From: Rhodocyclaceae bacterium | Lineage (GTDB): Bacteria; Pseudomonadota; Gammaproteobacteria; Burkholderiales; Rhodocyclaceae | Length of the DNA stretch: 18,128 bases | NCBI GenBank assembly: GCA_020849155.1 | Contig: JADLGU010000329.1 | Location: 1 to 18,128 of the forward strand | Direction: 5' to 3' | Shown: positions 6,055 to 13,494 of the stretch, one piece after another | Numbering within the stretch: the stretch's first letter is position 1 | Layout: the number at the start of each line of letters is the position of its first letter | Notes under the pieces: generated by a model | What the model saw: only the letters and a program-made list of their open reading frames with translations | Database searches by the model: none | What the model was told of the DNA's origin: nothing | Program-made: the position numbers and the translations under genes

Positions 6055-7515
6055 ATGCCTCAGGTAATCAATAGTAACATCGCGTCCCTCAACGCACAAC
6101 GCAACCTCAACACCTCGCAGACCGCCCTCGCCACCTCGCTGCAGCGCTTGTCTTCAGGCCTGCGTGTCAACAGCGCCAAGGACGACGCGGCCGGCCTGGC
6201 GATTTCCGAGCGGATGACGGCGCAGATCCGCGGCCTCAACCAGGCCGCCCGCAACGCCAACGACGGCATCTCGCTGGCACAGACCGCGGAAGGCGCGCTT
6301 GGCGAAATCGGCAACAACCTGCAGCGCCTGCGCGAACTGGCCATCCAGTCCGCCAACGGCACCAACAGCGCCAGCGACCGCGCCTCCCTGCAGGCTGAAG
6401 CGGCCCAGCTGACGTCGGAAATCACCCGCGTCGCCAGCCAGACTCAGTTCAACGGCCTCAACCTGCTCGACGGTTCGTTTACCAGCCAGACCTTCCAGGT
6501 CGGCGCCAACGCCAACCAGACGATCTCGGTCTCCTCGATCGCCGACTCGCGCTCCTCCGCACTCGGCAGCCATGTCCTTGTCGCGGACGGCACGATCACA
6601 GGGAACGTGGTCACTGCCGCTTCGGGCGCAGTCACGAACGGGGTCACTATTGAGACCGACCTCACCATTACCACCAATGCCGGTACCACCAGCGCGATAT
6701 CGTATGCCGCCAACGCCGGCGCCGACGCCGTCGCAACGGCCATCAACAGCGCCGCCGGCACGTTGGGCGTAACAGCTACGGCCACCAACAGCGCGGCGCT
6801 GGCCAGCCTGTCGCACGCCGGCACCGTCACCTTCAACCTGAACAACCAGGCCATCTCCGTGGTCGTCGCTGACCAGAATGATCTGTCCAACGTGATCTCG
6901 GCCATCAACGGCGTCCAGGGCACCACCGGCGTAACGGCTGCTTTCACGAGCACTTCCTCGAAGGCCTCGATCACACTGTCCACCACCGATGGCCGCAATA
7001 TCGAGTTCGAGGATTACACCAACAATGGCAACGCGACCGCCTCGGTCTCATTTGGCGGAACGACGCTCACTGAAGGCACGGCGGTTTCGGCTGTCAAGAC
7101 CGGCACCATCTCGCTCTCCAGCACGCAGGGTCCGATTTCCACGGCCAACGCCAGCGCTGAGGTCTTCGCTGGGGCCGGCGTGAACAACAGCTCGTTCCTC
7201 TCTGTTGCCGCCCTGGATATTTCCACAGCCTCTGGCGCCCAAAGCGCCATCGGCGCGCTCGACTCTGCCCTGACCCAGATCAACAGCTCGCGCGGCGCGC
7301 TGGGCGCCTACCAGAACCGCTTCACTTCTGCGATCGCCAACCTGTCGACCACGGCCGAGAACATCTCGGCCGCCCGCAGCCGGATCAAGGATGCCGACTT
7401 CGCGGCGGAAACCGCCGAGTTGACGCGCAACCAGATCCTGCAGCAGGCCGGCACGGCGATGCTGGCGCAGGCCAACGCGCTGCCGCAGAACGTCCTGACG
7501 CTGATTCGCGGTTAA
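6055..7515 (+). CDS. fliC: Flagellin, filament subunit
   Basis: A 486-residue flagellin, the protein polymerised into the external filament after export by the flagellar type III system. Residues 1-165 are the conserved D0/D1 part, with LQRLSSGLRVNSAKDDAAG (29-47) and the TLR5-contact type motif QRLRELAIQ (90-98). Residues 395-486 are the C-terminal D1/D0 part, ending AMLAQANALPQNVLTLIRG. The middle (about 170-390) is the surface-exposed variable region with two flagellin_IN-like segments. There is no cysteine. The start follows AAGGAG. GC in hand-counted 60-base samples was 67-73% in the N-terminal part and 55-63% in the variable part. The gene opens the filament operon from a FliA promoter and may be controlled after transcription by the divergent small RNA. 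Confidence 0.98.
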   Translation: MPQVINSNIASLNAQRNLNTSQTALATSLQRLSSGLRVNSAKDDAAGLAISERMTAQIRGLNQAARNANDGISLAQTAEGALGEIGNNLQRLRELAIQSANGTNSASDRASLQAEAAQLTSEITRVASQTQFNGLNLLDGSFTSQTFQVGANANQTISVSSIADSRSSALGSHVLVADGTITGNVVTAASGAVTNGVTIETDLTITTNAGTTSAISYAANAGADAVATAINSAAGTLGVTATATNSAALASLSHAGTVTFNLNNQAISVVVADQNDLSNVISAINGVQGTTGVTAAFTSTSSKASITLSTTDGRNIEFEDYTNNGNATASVSFGGTTLTEGTAVSAVKTGTISLSSTQGPISTANASAEVFAGAGVNNSSFLSVAALDISTASGAQSAIGALDSALTQINSSRGALGAYQNRFTSAIANLSTTAENISAARSRIKDADFAAETAELTRNQILQQAGTAMLAQANALPQNVLTLIRG

Positions 7516-7537
7516 GCTCTCCAGGAAGTTTGAGGAT

Positions 7538-7563
7538 GGGTGCCGGCGGTGACGCCGGCACCC
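7538..7563 (+). other. Perfect GTGA-tetraloop hairpin between fliC and flaG
   Basis: GGGTGCCGGCG (7538-7548) pairs exactly with CGCCGGCACCC (7553-7563) around GTGA, a GNRA tetraloop. It begins 23 bases after the flagellin stop and no T run follows, so full termination is doubtful. It probably protects the abundant fliC mRNA from 3' decay or partly reduces read-through into flaG. Confidence 0.75.
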
Positions 7564-7587
7564 GAATCCGGACACCAGGAGATCAGC

Positions 7588-7941
7588 ATGACGATACAGC
7601 AGATCGTCAATCCGTCGGCCTACGGCTTGCAGGGCGCCTCTGCTTCGACCCGCCCGGCAGGGGCCAAGCAGCCCGCGCCGGCTTCCGCCCCCTTGGTCGA
7701 GCAGCCATCCCTGCCCGCCATCGAGCAGCTTGAGGTTGCCGTAGAGGCCGTCCAAAAGGCCATCGAACCGGTGGCACGGGACTTGCAGTTCTCGATCGAC
7801 AAGGAAACCGGCAAAACGATCATCTCGGTGGTGGATGCGGCGACCAAGGAGGTCATCCGGCAGATCCCCGGGGAGGAAATCCTGGCTATCGCCAGGGCCA
7901 TCGATCGGATGCAGGGATTGCTTTTCAATCAGAAGGCTTAG
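7588..7941 (+). CDS. flaG: FlaG family protein
   Basis: A 117-residue protein with the FlaG core in its C-terminal half: LQFSIDKETGKTIISVVD, then ATKEVIRQIPGEEILAIARAID and a short hydrophobic end. The first 55 residues are Ala/Pro-rich and probably disordered. In Pseudomonas and relatives FlaG affects filament length and is encoded between fliC and fliD, as here. The ATG at 7588 is preferred over one 16 codons upstream because AGGAG lies 7-11 bases before it and the upstream start would fall inside the fliC-flaG hairpin. fliD begins 23 bases after the stop. Confidence 0.93.
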   Translation: MTIQQIVNPSAYGLQGASASTRPAGAKQPAPASAPLVEQPSLPAIEQLEVAVEAVQKAIEPVARDLQFSIDKETGKTIISVVDAATKEVIRQIPGEEILAIARAIDRMQGLLFNQKA

Positions 7942-7964
7942 CGGACGCAGGAGGCAACGGGCAA

Positions 7965-9944
7965 ATGGCGCTCTCATCACCAGGACTCGGCTCCGGGCTG
8001 GATGTCAGCAGCCTGGTCAGCCAGCTGATGACGCTGGAGCAACGGCCTCTTACCGCACTAAACACCAAGGAAGCCAAGTACCAAGCTCAGCTGACGGCCT
8101 ACGGCAGCCTGAAGGGCGCCCTTTCTTCCTTCCAGAACGCCGTTGCATCGCTTGCCACCCCGGCAAAATTTTCCGCCGCCAAGGCAAGCCTTGCCGACGC
8201 GACGGTCGCCACGGTCGGCGCTTCCGCCGGCGCCGCGGCGGGAAATTATTCCCTCGAGGTGCAGACCCTGGCCCAGGCCCACAAGCTCAAGTCGGGCAGT
8301 TTCACGAACACCTCGGACACCGTCGGCACCGGCACCATCACCGTTCAGTTCGGCACCTACAGCGGCGGCAGCTTCACGCTCAACGCCGACAAGGGCGCCG
8401 CCACCATCAGCATCGACAGCGGCAAGTCCTCGCTGGCCGGCGTGCGCGACGCCATCAACGCCGCCAACGCCGGCGTCTCGGCCAGCATCGTGAACGACGG
8501 CAGCGGCAACCGCCTGGTCATCGCCTCCAAGGACTCGGGCCTGGCCAACGCCCTGAAGATCACCGTGGCCGACGACGACGCCAACCACACCAATAATTCC
8601 GGCCTGTCGCAGCTGGTCTACGATGCCTCGACCGGCGGCACCACCAACCTGACCCAGACCGTGGCGGCGCAAAACGCCGTCGCCGTCATCGACGGCATCA
8701 CCGTCAGCAAGGCCTCGAACACCATCAGCGACGCCATCGAAGGCGTGACGCTCACCCTGCTCAAGGCCAACACCCCGAGCGCCACCACTCTCAGCGTCAG
8801 CCGCGACACGGCCGGCGTGCAGGCCTCGGTGCAGTCCTTCGTCAAGGCCTACAACGACCTGAAGAAGACCATCGACGACCTGTCGAAGTACGACGCGGCG
8901 AACAAGCGCGCCTCGACCCTGACCGGCGACGCGACCGTGCGCTCGGTGCAATCGCAGCTACGCGGCCTGTTCAACACCGCCCTGACCACGGCCGGCGGCG
9001 GGCTGAGGCTGCTCTCCGACATCGGCATCGGCTTCCAGGCCGACGGCACGCTGAAGCTCGACAGCACCAAGCTCAACACCGCAATGAGCGATCCAACCAA
9101 GGACATCTCGACCCTGTTCGCCGCCGTCGGCAAGCCCACCGACAGCCTGGTCTCCTTCACCGGCTCGACCACCGACACAAAAAACGGCGCGTATTCAGTC
9201 GAGGTCAGCCAGCTGGCTACCCAGGGCAAAGCAGTGGGCGGCAGCGCCGCCGCCCTGACCATCTCGGCTGGCAGCAACGACACGCTCACCCTGACGGTGG
9301 ACGGCAGCGCGGCCAGCATCACGCTGGCCGCCGGCACCTACACTGCCGCGGCACTGGCCGCCGAGCTGCAGTCGAAGATCAACGGAGCACTGTCGGCCTC
9401 GGGTGGCGCGGTCACGGTCAGCCAATCCGCCGGGGTGCTGACCGTCGCCTCCAACCGTTACGGCGCCGCCTCGACGGTGACGCTCACCGGCGGCACGGCC
9501 AAGGCGGACCTGTTCGGTACCCAGACCGAAACCGCCGGCGCGGATGTCGCCGGCAGCCTCGGCGGCGCAGCCGCCACCGGCTCGGGCCAGATCCTGACCG
9601 GCAGCGGCGACGCCAGCGGCCTGGCGATCAAGGTGACCGGCGGCGCCACCGGCGGCCGCGGCACCGTCAGTTTCGCCCGCGGCTTCGCCTATGAGCTGGA
9701 CAAGCTGGTGGGCCGCATGCTGGAGAACGACAGCCTGATCGACGGCCGCATGGACGGAATCAATGCATCGATCAAGAGTCTCGGCTCCCAGCGCGAGGCG
9801 CTCCTGCGCCGGCTGGACGCCGTGGAAATGCGCTACCGCGCCCAGTTCACCGCGCTGGACGGCATGATCGCCAGCATGACCAAGACCAGCAACTTCCTAA
9901 CCCAGCAGCTGGCCAATCTGCCGACGCCTGGCTCAACCGAATAA
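7965..9944 (+). CDS. fliD: Flagellar filament cap protein, hook-associated protein 2
   Basis: A 659-residue cap protein, which forms the plate at the filament tip that folds arriving flagellin. It begins with the typical GLGSGLDVSSLVSQLM (7-22) of the FliD N-terminal domain. The C-terminal domain ends in a coiled-coil region with MDGINASIKSLGSQREALLRRLDAVEMRYRAQF-type heptads (596-628) and a closing FLTQQL. It is clearly longer than the 468-residue E. coli protein. The extra length is mostly an insert (about 395-570) whose opening, NGAYSVEVSQLATQGK, and later flagellin_IN-like part resemble residues 92-200, so an internal duplication is likely. GAGG lies before the ATG. It is co-transcribed with flaG and fliS. 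Confidence 0.96.
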   Translation: MALSSPGLGSGLDVSSLVSQLMTLEQRPLTALNTKEAKYQAQLTAYGSLKGALSSFQNAVASLATPAKFSAAKASLADATVATVGASAGAAAGNYSLEVQTLAQAHKLKSGSFTNTSDTVGTGTITVQFGTYSGGSFTLNADKGAATISIDSGKSSLAGVRDAINAANAGVSASIVNDGSGNRLVIASKDSGLANALKITVADDDANHTNNSGLSQLVYDASTGGTTNLTQTVAAQNAVAVIDGITVSKASNTISDAIEGVTLTLLKANTPSATTLSVSRDTAGVQASVQSFVKAYNDLKKTIDDLSKYDAANKRASTLTGDATVRSVQSQLRGLFNTALTTAGGGLRLLSDIGIGFQADGTLKLDSTKLNTAMSDPTKDISTLFAAVGKPTDSLVSFTGSTTDTKNGAYSVEVSQLATQGKAVGGSAAALTISAGSNDTLTLTVDGSAASITLAAGTYTAAALAAELQSKINGALSASGGAVTVSQSAGVLTVASNRYGAASTVTLTGGTAKADLFGTQTETAGADVAGSLGGAAATGSGQILTGSGDASGLAIKVTGGATGGRGTVSFARGFAYELDKLVGRMLENDSLIDGRMDGINASIKSLGSQREALLRRLDAVEMRYRAQFTALDGMIASMTKTSNFLTQQLANLPTPGSTE

Positions 9945-9964
9945 TGAAGGACGAGGAGAAGAAT

Positions 9965-10369
9965 ATGTTCGCCGCTATGCATAATCCGCGCGCCGCCTAT
10001 GGCAAGGCCGGCGTCGAGATGAGCGTCGAGACCGCCGACCCGCACCAACTGGTGCTGATGCTGTTCGACGGCGCCATGCTGTCCATTGCCGCCGCCTCGG
10101 TACACATGCGGCACAACGAAGCCCACGAGATCGCCCTCAAGGGCGAGGCGATCTCCAAGGCCATCAACATCATCTGCAACGGCCTCAAGGCCAGCCTCGA
10201 CATGGACAGCGGCGGCGAGCTCGCCGTCAAGCTGGCGGCGCTGTACGATTACATGTGCGCCCGGCTGCTGCACGCCAATCTCCACAACCAGCCGGCGGCG
10301 CTCGACGAGGTCAGCCATCTGCTGGCGGAACTGAAGAGCGCCTGGGCGCAGATCGGGGGAAAGCCGTGA
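9965..10369 (+). CDS. fliS: Flagellin export chaperone
   Basis: A 134-residue FliS. It binds the C-terminal end of newly made flagellin, stops early polymerisation and delivers it to FlhA for export. The N-terminal MHNPRAAYGKAGVEMSVETADPHQLVLMLFDGA is diagnostic, and the rest is the helical bundle with a terminal LLAELKSAWAQIG. An in-frame ATG at 9944 overlaps the fliD stop, but AGGAGA sits just before the ATG at 9965 and the shorter form matches the family's N-terminus, so 9965 is chosen. The end overlaps the fliT start by four bases. Confidence 0.96.
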   Translation: MFAAMHNPRAAYGKAGVEMSVETADPHQLVLMLFDGAMLSIAAASVHMRHNEAHEIALKGEAISKAINIICNGLKASLDMDSGGELAVKLAALYDYMCARLLHANLHNQPAALDEVSHLLAELKSAWAQIGGKP

Positions 10370-10695
10370 GCCAGATCGCTTTCTACGAATCCCTGCAGCG
10401 CCTCTCGGCCCAGATGGCCGAGGCGGCGGCGGCCTGCGACTGGGAGCGGCTGACAACCCTGGAGCGCGACTGCGCCGGGCTGGCCCGCCGCCTGGAATCG
10501 GCCGCCGGGCCAGGCGAGGCGCTCAGCCGCGAGGAACAGTCGCGCAAGCGCGAGCTCATCCTGCGCATCCTGGCCGACGACGCCGAAGTGCGCCGCCACG
10601 TCGAGCCGTGGATGGAGCAGGTCAAGTGCTTCCTCGGCGCCGGCGCCCGCCATCGCGACCTGCGTCGCGCCTACGGCCAGGACAAGAGTCAGTAG
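10366..10695 (+). CDS. fliT: FliT-like flagellar chaperone
   Basis: A 109-residue, highly charged helical protein. The GTG start at 10366 overlaps the fliS stop in GTGA, with GGGGGA upstream, giving tight translational coupling. FliT family members chaperone FliD and, in enterics, bind FlhDC. The primary sequence of this family is poorly conserved; the call rests on the opening SQIAFYESLQRLSAQMAEAA, the helical pattern, the length and the position after fliS. A longer in-frame reading from 10255 would run inside fliS and is not accepted. Confidence 0.8.
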   Translation: MSQIAFYESLQRLSAQMAEAAAACDWERLTTLERDCAGLARRLESAAGPGEALSREEQSRKRELILRILADDAEVRRHVEPWMEQVKCFLGAGARHRDLRRAYGQDKSQ

Positions 10696-10722
10696 CGCCG
10701 GCACGGCGGCGCCGGAGCAGGC

Positions 10723-11958
10723 ATGATTCCGAGCGACCTCGCCGCCCGCCTGCGCCTGCTCAGCGAATCGCTGGTCAATCCCGTCGCGCCGGTGCGCGGC
10801 ATCCCTGACGAGCTGCCCGAACTGCCCATCGGCCAGCGGTTCACCGCCCGCATCGAGAGCGCCCAGCCCGACGGCACCTTCCGCGCCATCGTCGCCGGCC
10901 GCAGCCTGAGCCTGGCCCTGCCGCAGCCGGCCCAGGCCGGCGACAACCTCGAGCTGGTCGTCACCGGCCGCACGCCCCGCCTGGTGGCGGCCCAGCCGGC
11001 CGGCGCCGCGGCGGCGACGCCGCCCGCGCTCGTTGTCGGCCAGCGCTTCCTGGCGCGCATCGAAGCCTCCCTCCCCGACGGCAGCTATCGGGCGCAAGTG
11101 GCCGGCAGCGCGCTGACCCTGGCGCTCCCGGACGCCGCCCAGCCGGGCGAATCCCTCGAACTCGTGGTCACCGCCCTCGCCCCGCGCCTGGTGAGCGCGC
11201 AGCGGGCCGACATCGCGGCGGCCGGACGCGCCGTCCTTTCCCCCACCGGCCAGTTGCTCGGCGCGCTCCTCGCCAATACCGGCCAGCCGCCGCAGGCGCC
11301 GACGCTGGCCGCCGCGGCGCCCCTCCTGCCGCAAGCGCCCGCCGAGACCGCTACGTTGACCCAGGCCCTCAAGCAGACCCTCGCCGAGAGCGGCCTGTTC
11401 TACGAAGCGCATCTGGCCCAGTGGCTGGCCGGCCGTCACAGCCTCGAAGCCCTCCGCCGCGAACCGCAGGCGCGCCTGGCCCGCGCCACGCCGACCGAGA
11501 GCGGCGCGGCGGCAGCGCCGCCCGCGACCGACACGGTCTCCGGCGCCGAAGCCGCCATGGCGCGCGGCGTCGGCGCGCCCGGCGGCCTGGCCGCCGAACT
11601 GCAAACCCTGGTACAGCAGCAGCTCGACGCCGCCGCCACCCAGCAGATCGTTTGGCGCGGCGAACTCTGGCCGGGACAGGCCCTGCAGTGGGAAATCGCA
11701 GCGGAGGAGCGGCCGGGCGGGCAACCCGGGGAAGAGGCCGCGCCCGAGTGGCGCACGACCCTGCGGCTGGCCTTGCCGCATCTCGGGGCGGTCGCCGCCG
11801 AACTGCGATTGTCGGGGGAAAAAGTCGGTCTCGCCATGACGGCGGACCCGGCCCGCATCGGCGAACTCCGCCAGGGGCTGGGCGAACTGGCCGCCGCCTT
11901 CGCCGCCGCCGGCCTGCCGCCGCTCGCCGCACGGGTGGAAGCGCATGAGCCCGCCTGA
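10723..11958 (+). CDS. fliK: Flagellar hook-length control protein (FliK-like)
   Basis: A 411-residue Ala/Pro-rich protein. FliK is exported as a ruler during hook assembly and its C-terminal domain switches FlhB to filament substrates. The C-terminal part (about 310-405) fits the Flg_hook domain: LWPGQALQWEIAAEE, WRTTLRLALPHLGAVAAELRLSGEKVGLAMTA and a final amphipathic helix. The N-terminal third holds two tandem copies of a unit of about 58 residues (35-92 and 104-161). The middle is low-complexity and poorly conserved, as usual for rulers. The ATG follows GGAGCAGG. The stop overlaps the FlhB-C-like gene by 14 bases, which fits a functional link between ruler and export switch. Confidence 0.85.
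   Translation: MIPSDLAARLRLLSESLVNPVAPVRGIPDELPELPIGQRFTARIESAQPDGTFRAIVAGRSLSLALPQPAQAGDNLELVVTGRTPRLVAAQPAGAAAATPPALVVGQRFLARIEASLPDGSYRAQVAGSALTLALPDAAQPGESLELVVTALAPRLVSAQRADIAAAGRAVLSPTGQLLGALLANTGQPPQAPTLAAAAPLLPQAPAETATLTQALKQTLAESGLFYEAHLAQWLAGRHSLEALRREPQARLARATPTESGAAAAPPATDTVSGAEAAMARGVGAPGGLAAELQTLVQQQLDAAATQQIVWRGELWPGQALQWEIAAEERPGGQPGEEAAPEWRTTLRLALPHLGAVAAELRLSGEKVGLAMTADPARIGELRQGLGELAAAFAAAGLPPLAARVEAHEPA
10825..11205 (+). repeat. Tandem protein-level duplication inside fliK
   Basis: Codons 35-92 (10825-10998) and 104-161 (11032-11205) encode related units with a 207-base offset. Both read GQRFxARIEx, PDGx(F/Y)RAxVAG, LxLALP, (N/S)LELVVT and APRLV/TPRLV. They look like a small beta-barrel fold repeated in tandem. 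Confidence 0.8.
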
Positions 11959-12232
11959 ACCGCGCCGGGAAGCCGTGGCGCTGGCCTACTCGGCGGCCGA
12001 GCGCGCGCCGCGGGTGGTCGCCAAGGGCCGCGGCCTGATCGCCGAGGAGATCATCGCCCGGGCGCGCGAGCACGGCGTGTTCGTGCACGAGTCGCGCGAG
12101 CTGGTGACCCTGCTGATGGAGGTCGACCTCGACGCGCGCATCCCGCCGCAGCTGTATGTCGCCGTGGCCGAGCTGTTGGCCTGGCTCTACCGCCTGGAAC
12201 ACGGCCTGGAGCCGCCACAATCCACGCCATAA
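11945..12232 (+). CDS. Small FlhB C-terminal-domain homologue
   Basis: A 95-residue protein matching the cytoplasmic C-terminal domain of the export switch FlhB: AVALAYSAAERAPRVVAKGRG, then IAEEIIARAREHGVFVHE, LVTLLMEVDLDARIPPQLY and VAVAELLAWLYRLE. It has no membrane part and lacks the NPTH self-cleavage motif, so it resembles the stand-alone FlhB-like proteins (FhlB, YlqH) encoded next to fliK in many bacteria. It overlaps the fliK end by 14 bases and has GGTGGAAG before its ATG. It probably modulates export specificity or stands in for the cleaved FlhB fragment; this role is inferred. Confidence 0.9.
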   Translation: MSPPEPRREAVALAYSAAERAPRVVAKGRGLIAEEIIARAREHGVFVHESRELVTLLMEVDLDARIPPQLYVAVAELLAWLYRLEHGLEPPQSTP

Positions 12233-12248
12233 CGATTAAACTTGCGGC

Positions 12249-13052
12249 ATGAGCGACGTCGGCGAGAAAAAGCACCCGGAGGAAGACCACCAGCTCCGCT
12301 TCGAGCTGATGCAGGCGGACGACTACGGCAAGTACCTGCTGCACTCCAAGAAGGAGATCCTCTTCATCCTGCGCGCCATGCGCGAGAAGGGGGACATGGT
12401 CACCGTCTACTTCAACCAGGGCAACGATTTCCTGCTTACCACCCTACTCGACATCAGCGCCGACGGCGGCTCCATGCTGCTCGACCCCGGCAGCAATGCC
12501 GAGATGAACCGCAAAGCCCTGCAAAGCGACAAGCTGGTGTTCATCGCCGCCCACGACAAGGTGAAGATCCAGTTCACCGTGCGCCGGCTGGCCGGCACGG
12601 AATACCGGGGACGGGAGGCCTTCCGCGCGCCGGTGCCCGACGAGATGCTGCGCTTGCAGCGGCGCGAGTACTACCGCCTCACCGCGCCCGTCGCCCACCC
12701 GTTGCGCTGTTCGATCCCGGTCAAGCTCGCCGACGGCAGCCGCACCACCGTCGAGACCACGGTGATCGACATCAGCGGCGGCGGCCTGGCGGTGATGGCG
12801 CCGCCCGAGGGCGTCGAGTTCGAGACCGACCACCTGTTCGAGAACTGCCGCATCGAACTGCCCGAAGTCGGCACCGTCCTGACCACCCTCCGGGTGCGCA
12901 ACGTCTTCGAGTTCACCCAGCGCAGCGGCGCCAAGCACAAGCGTTCGGGCTGCCAGTTCGTCGACCTGCCCGGGCCGATGCTGACCCTGATCCAGCGCTA
13001 CATCATCCGCGTCGAGCGGGAGCGCAAGGCCAGGGAAACCGGGATGATGTAA
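12249..13052 (+). CDS. ycgR: YcgR-type flagellar brake protein with PilZ domain
   Basis: A 267-residue c-di-GMP receptor. Residues 15-125 match the YcgR N-terminal domain, and residues 135-255 form a PilZ domain. Both c-di-GMP binding motifs are present: RxxxR at R139 and R143 in QRREYYRL, and DxSxxG at D174, S176 and G179 in DISGGGLAV. In enterics YcgR binds the motor when c-di-GMP is high and slows rotation. It closes the filament operon 16 bases after the FlhB-like gene; no good ribosome site is visible. With the cyclase upstream of fliC, the locus encodes both producer and receptor of the signal. Confidence 0.93.
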   Translation: MSDVGEKKHPEEDHQLRFELMQADDYGKYLLHSKKEILFILRAMREKGDMVTVYFNQGNDFLLTTLLDISADGGSMLLDPGSNAEMNRKALQSDKLVFIAAHDKVKIQFTVRRLAGTEYRGREAFRAPVPDEMLRLQRREYYRLTAPVAHPLRCSIPVKLADGSRTTVETTVIDISGGGLAVMAPPEGVEFETDHLFENCRIELPEVGTVLTTLRVRNVFEFTQRSGAKHKRSGCQFVDLPGPMLTLIQRYIIRVERERKARETGMM

Positions 13053-13072
13053 AGCGGGGACGATGTAAGGCG
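13041..13072 (+). repeat. 16-bp tandem duplication across the ycgR stop codon
   Basis: GGGATGATGTAAAGCG (13041-13056) is followed at once by GGGACGATGTAAGGCG (13057-13072), which differs at two positions. The first copy contains the stop TAA. It looks like a small slippage event at the gene end. Confidence 0.8.
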
Positions 13073-13114
13073 CCGGACGCACGTCCCGGCCGCCGTCTTG
13101 CGCAGACCGACTTT

Positions 13115-13441
13115 TCAGACCTGCATGTTCATGATGTCGTGGTAGGCGGAGACCAGCCGGTTGCGCACCTGCACCATCTGCTGGAACGACAGGTTGGCCT
13201 TCTGCAGCGACATCATCACGTCCTGCAGGCTGGCGTTGCCGTTGCCGGCGGAAAAATCCTGGGCCAGCTTCTGGGCGTCCACCTGGGCCTGATTCACCTG
13301 GTCGAGGGTGCTCTTCAGGATCTGGCCGAAATCGGCCGCCCCGGCCTCCCCCGCCGGCTTGGACTGCAAGGCCTTGCCCGAGGCAAGCTGCGCCGTCGCC
13401 CGCAGTTCGGAAAGCATTTGGTCTATGCCGCGCGTGTCCAT
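13115..13441 (-). CDS. fliE: Flagellar hook-basal body adaptor FliE
   Basis: A 108-residue FliE, which joins the MS ring (FliF) to the proximal rod. The C-terminal half is diagnostic: SLQDVMMSLQKANLSFQQMVQVRNRLVSAYHDIMNM. AGGAG precedes the ATG, and a near-perfect sigma-54 promoter lies about 33 bases upstream. It runs on the minus strand after flrC and convergent with ycgR, so it is separated from fliF by flrBC instead of heading a fliEFG operon. Confidence 0.96.
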   Translation of the reverse strand: MDTRGIDQMLSELRATAQLASGKALQSKPAGEAGAADFGQILKSTLDQVNQAQVDAQKLAQDFSAGNGNASLQDVMMSLQKANLSFQQMVQVRNRLVSAYHDIMNMQV

Positions 13442-13473
13442 GGCCGTGCTCCTGAAAATCCCATCCTACTCAT

Positions 13474-13489
13474 TGCAAGCCTTGTGCCA
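13474..13489 (-). promoter_or_regulatory. Sigma-54 (RpoN) promoter of fliE
   Basis: On the minus strand TGGCACA-AGGC-TTGCA matches the consensus TGGCACG-N4-TTGCA at all but one position. GG (13487-13488) and GC (13475-13476) are separated by the required 10 bases. The start should be near 13463. It lies in the 53-base gap between flrC and fliE, so fliE is a likely target of the FlrC activator encoded next door. Confidence 0.88.
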
Positions 13490-13494
13490 GGCTC

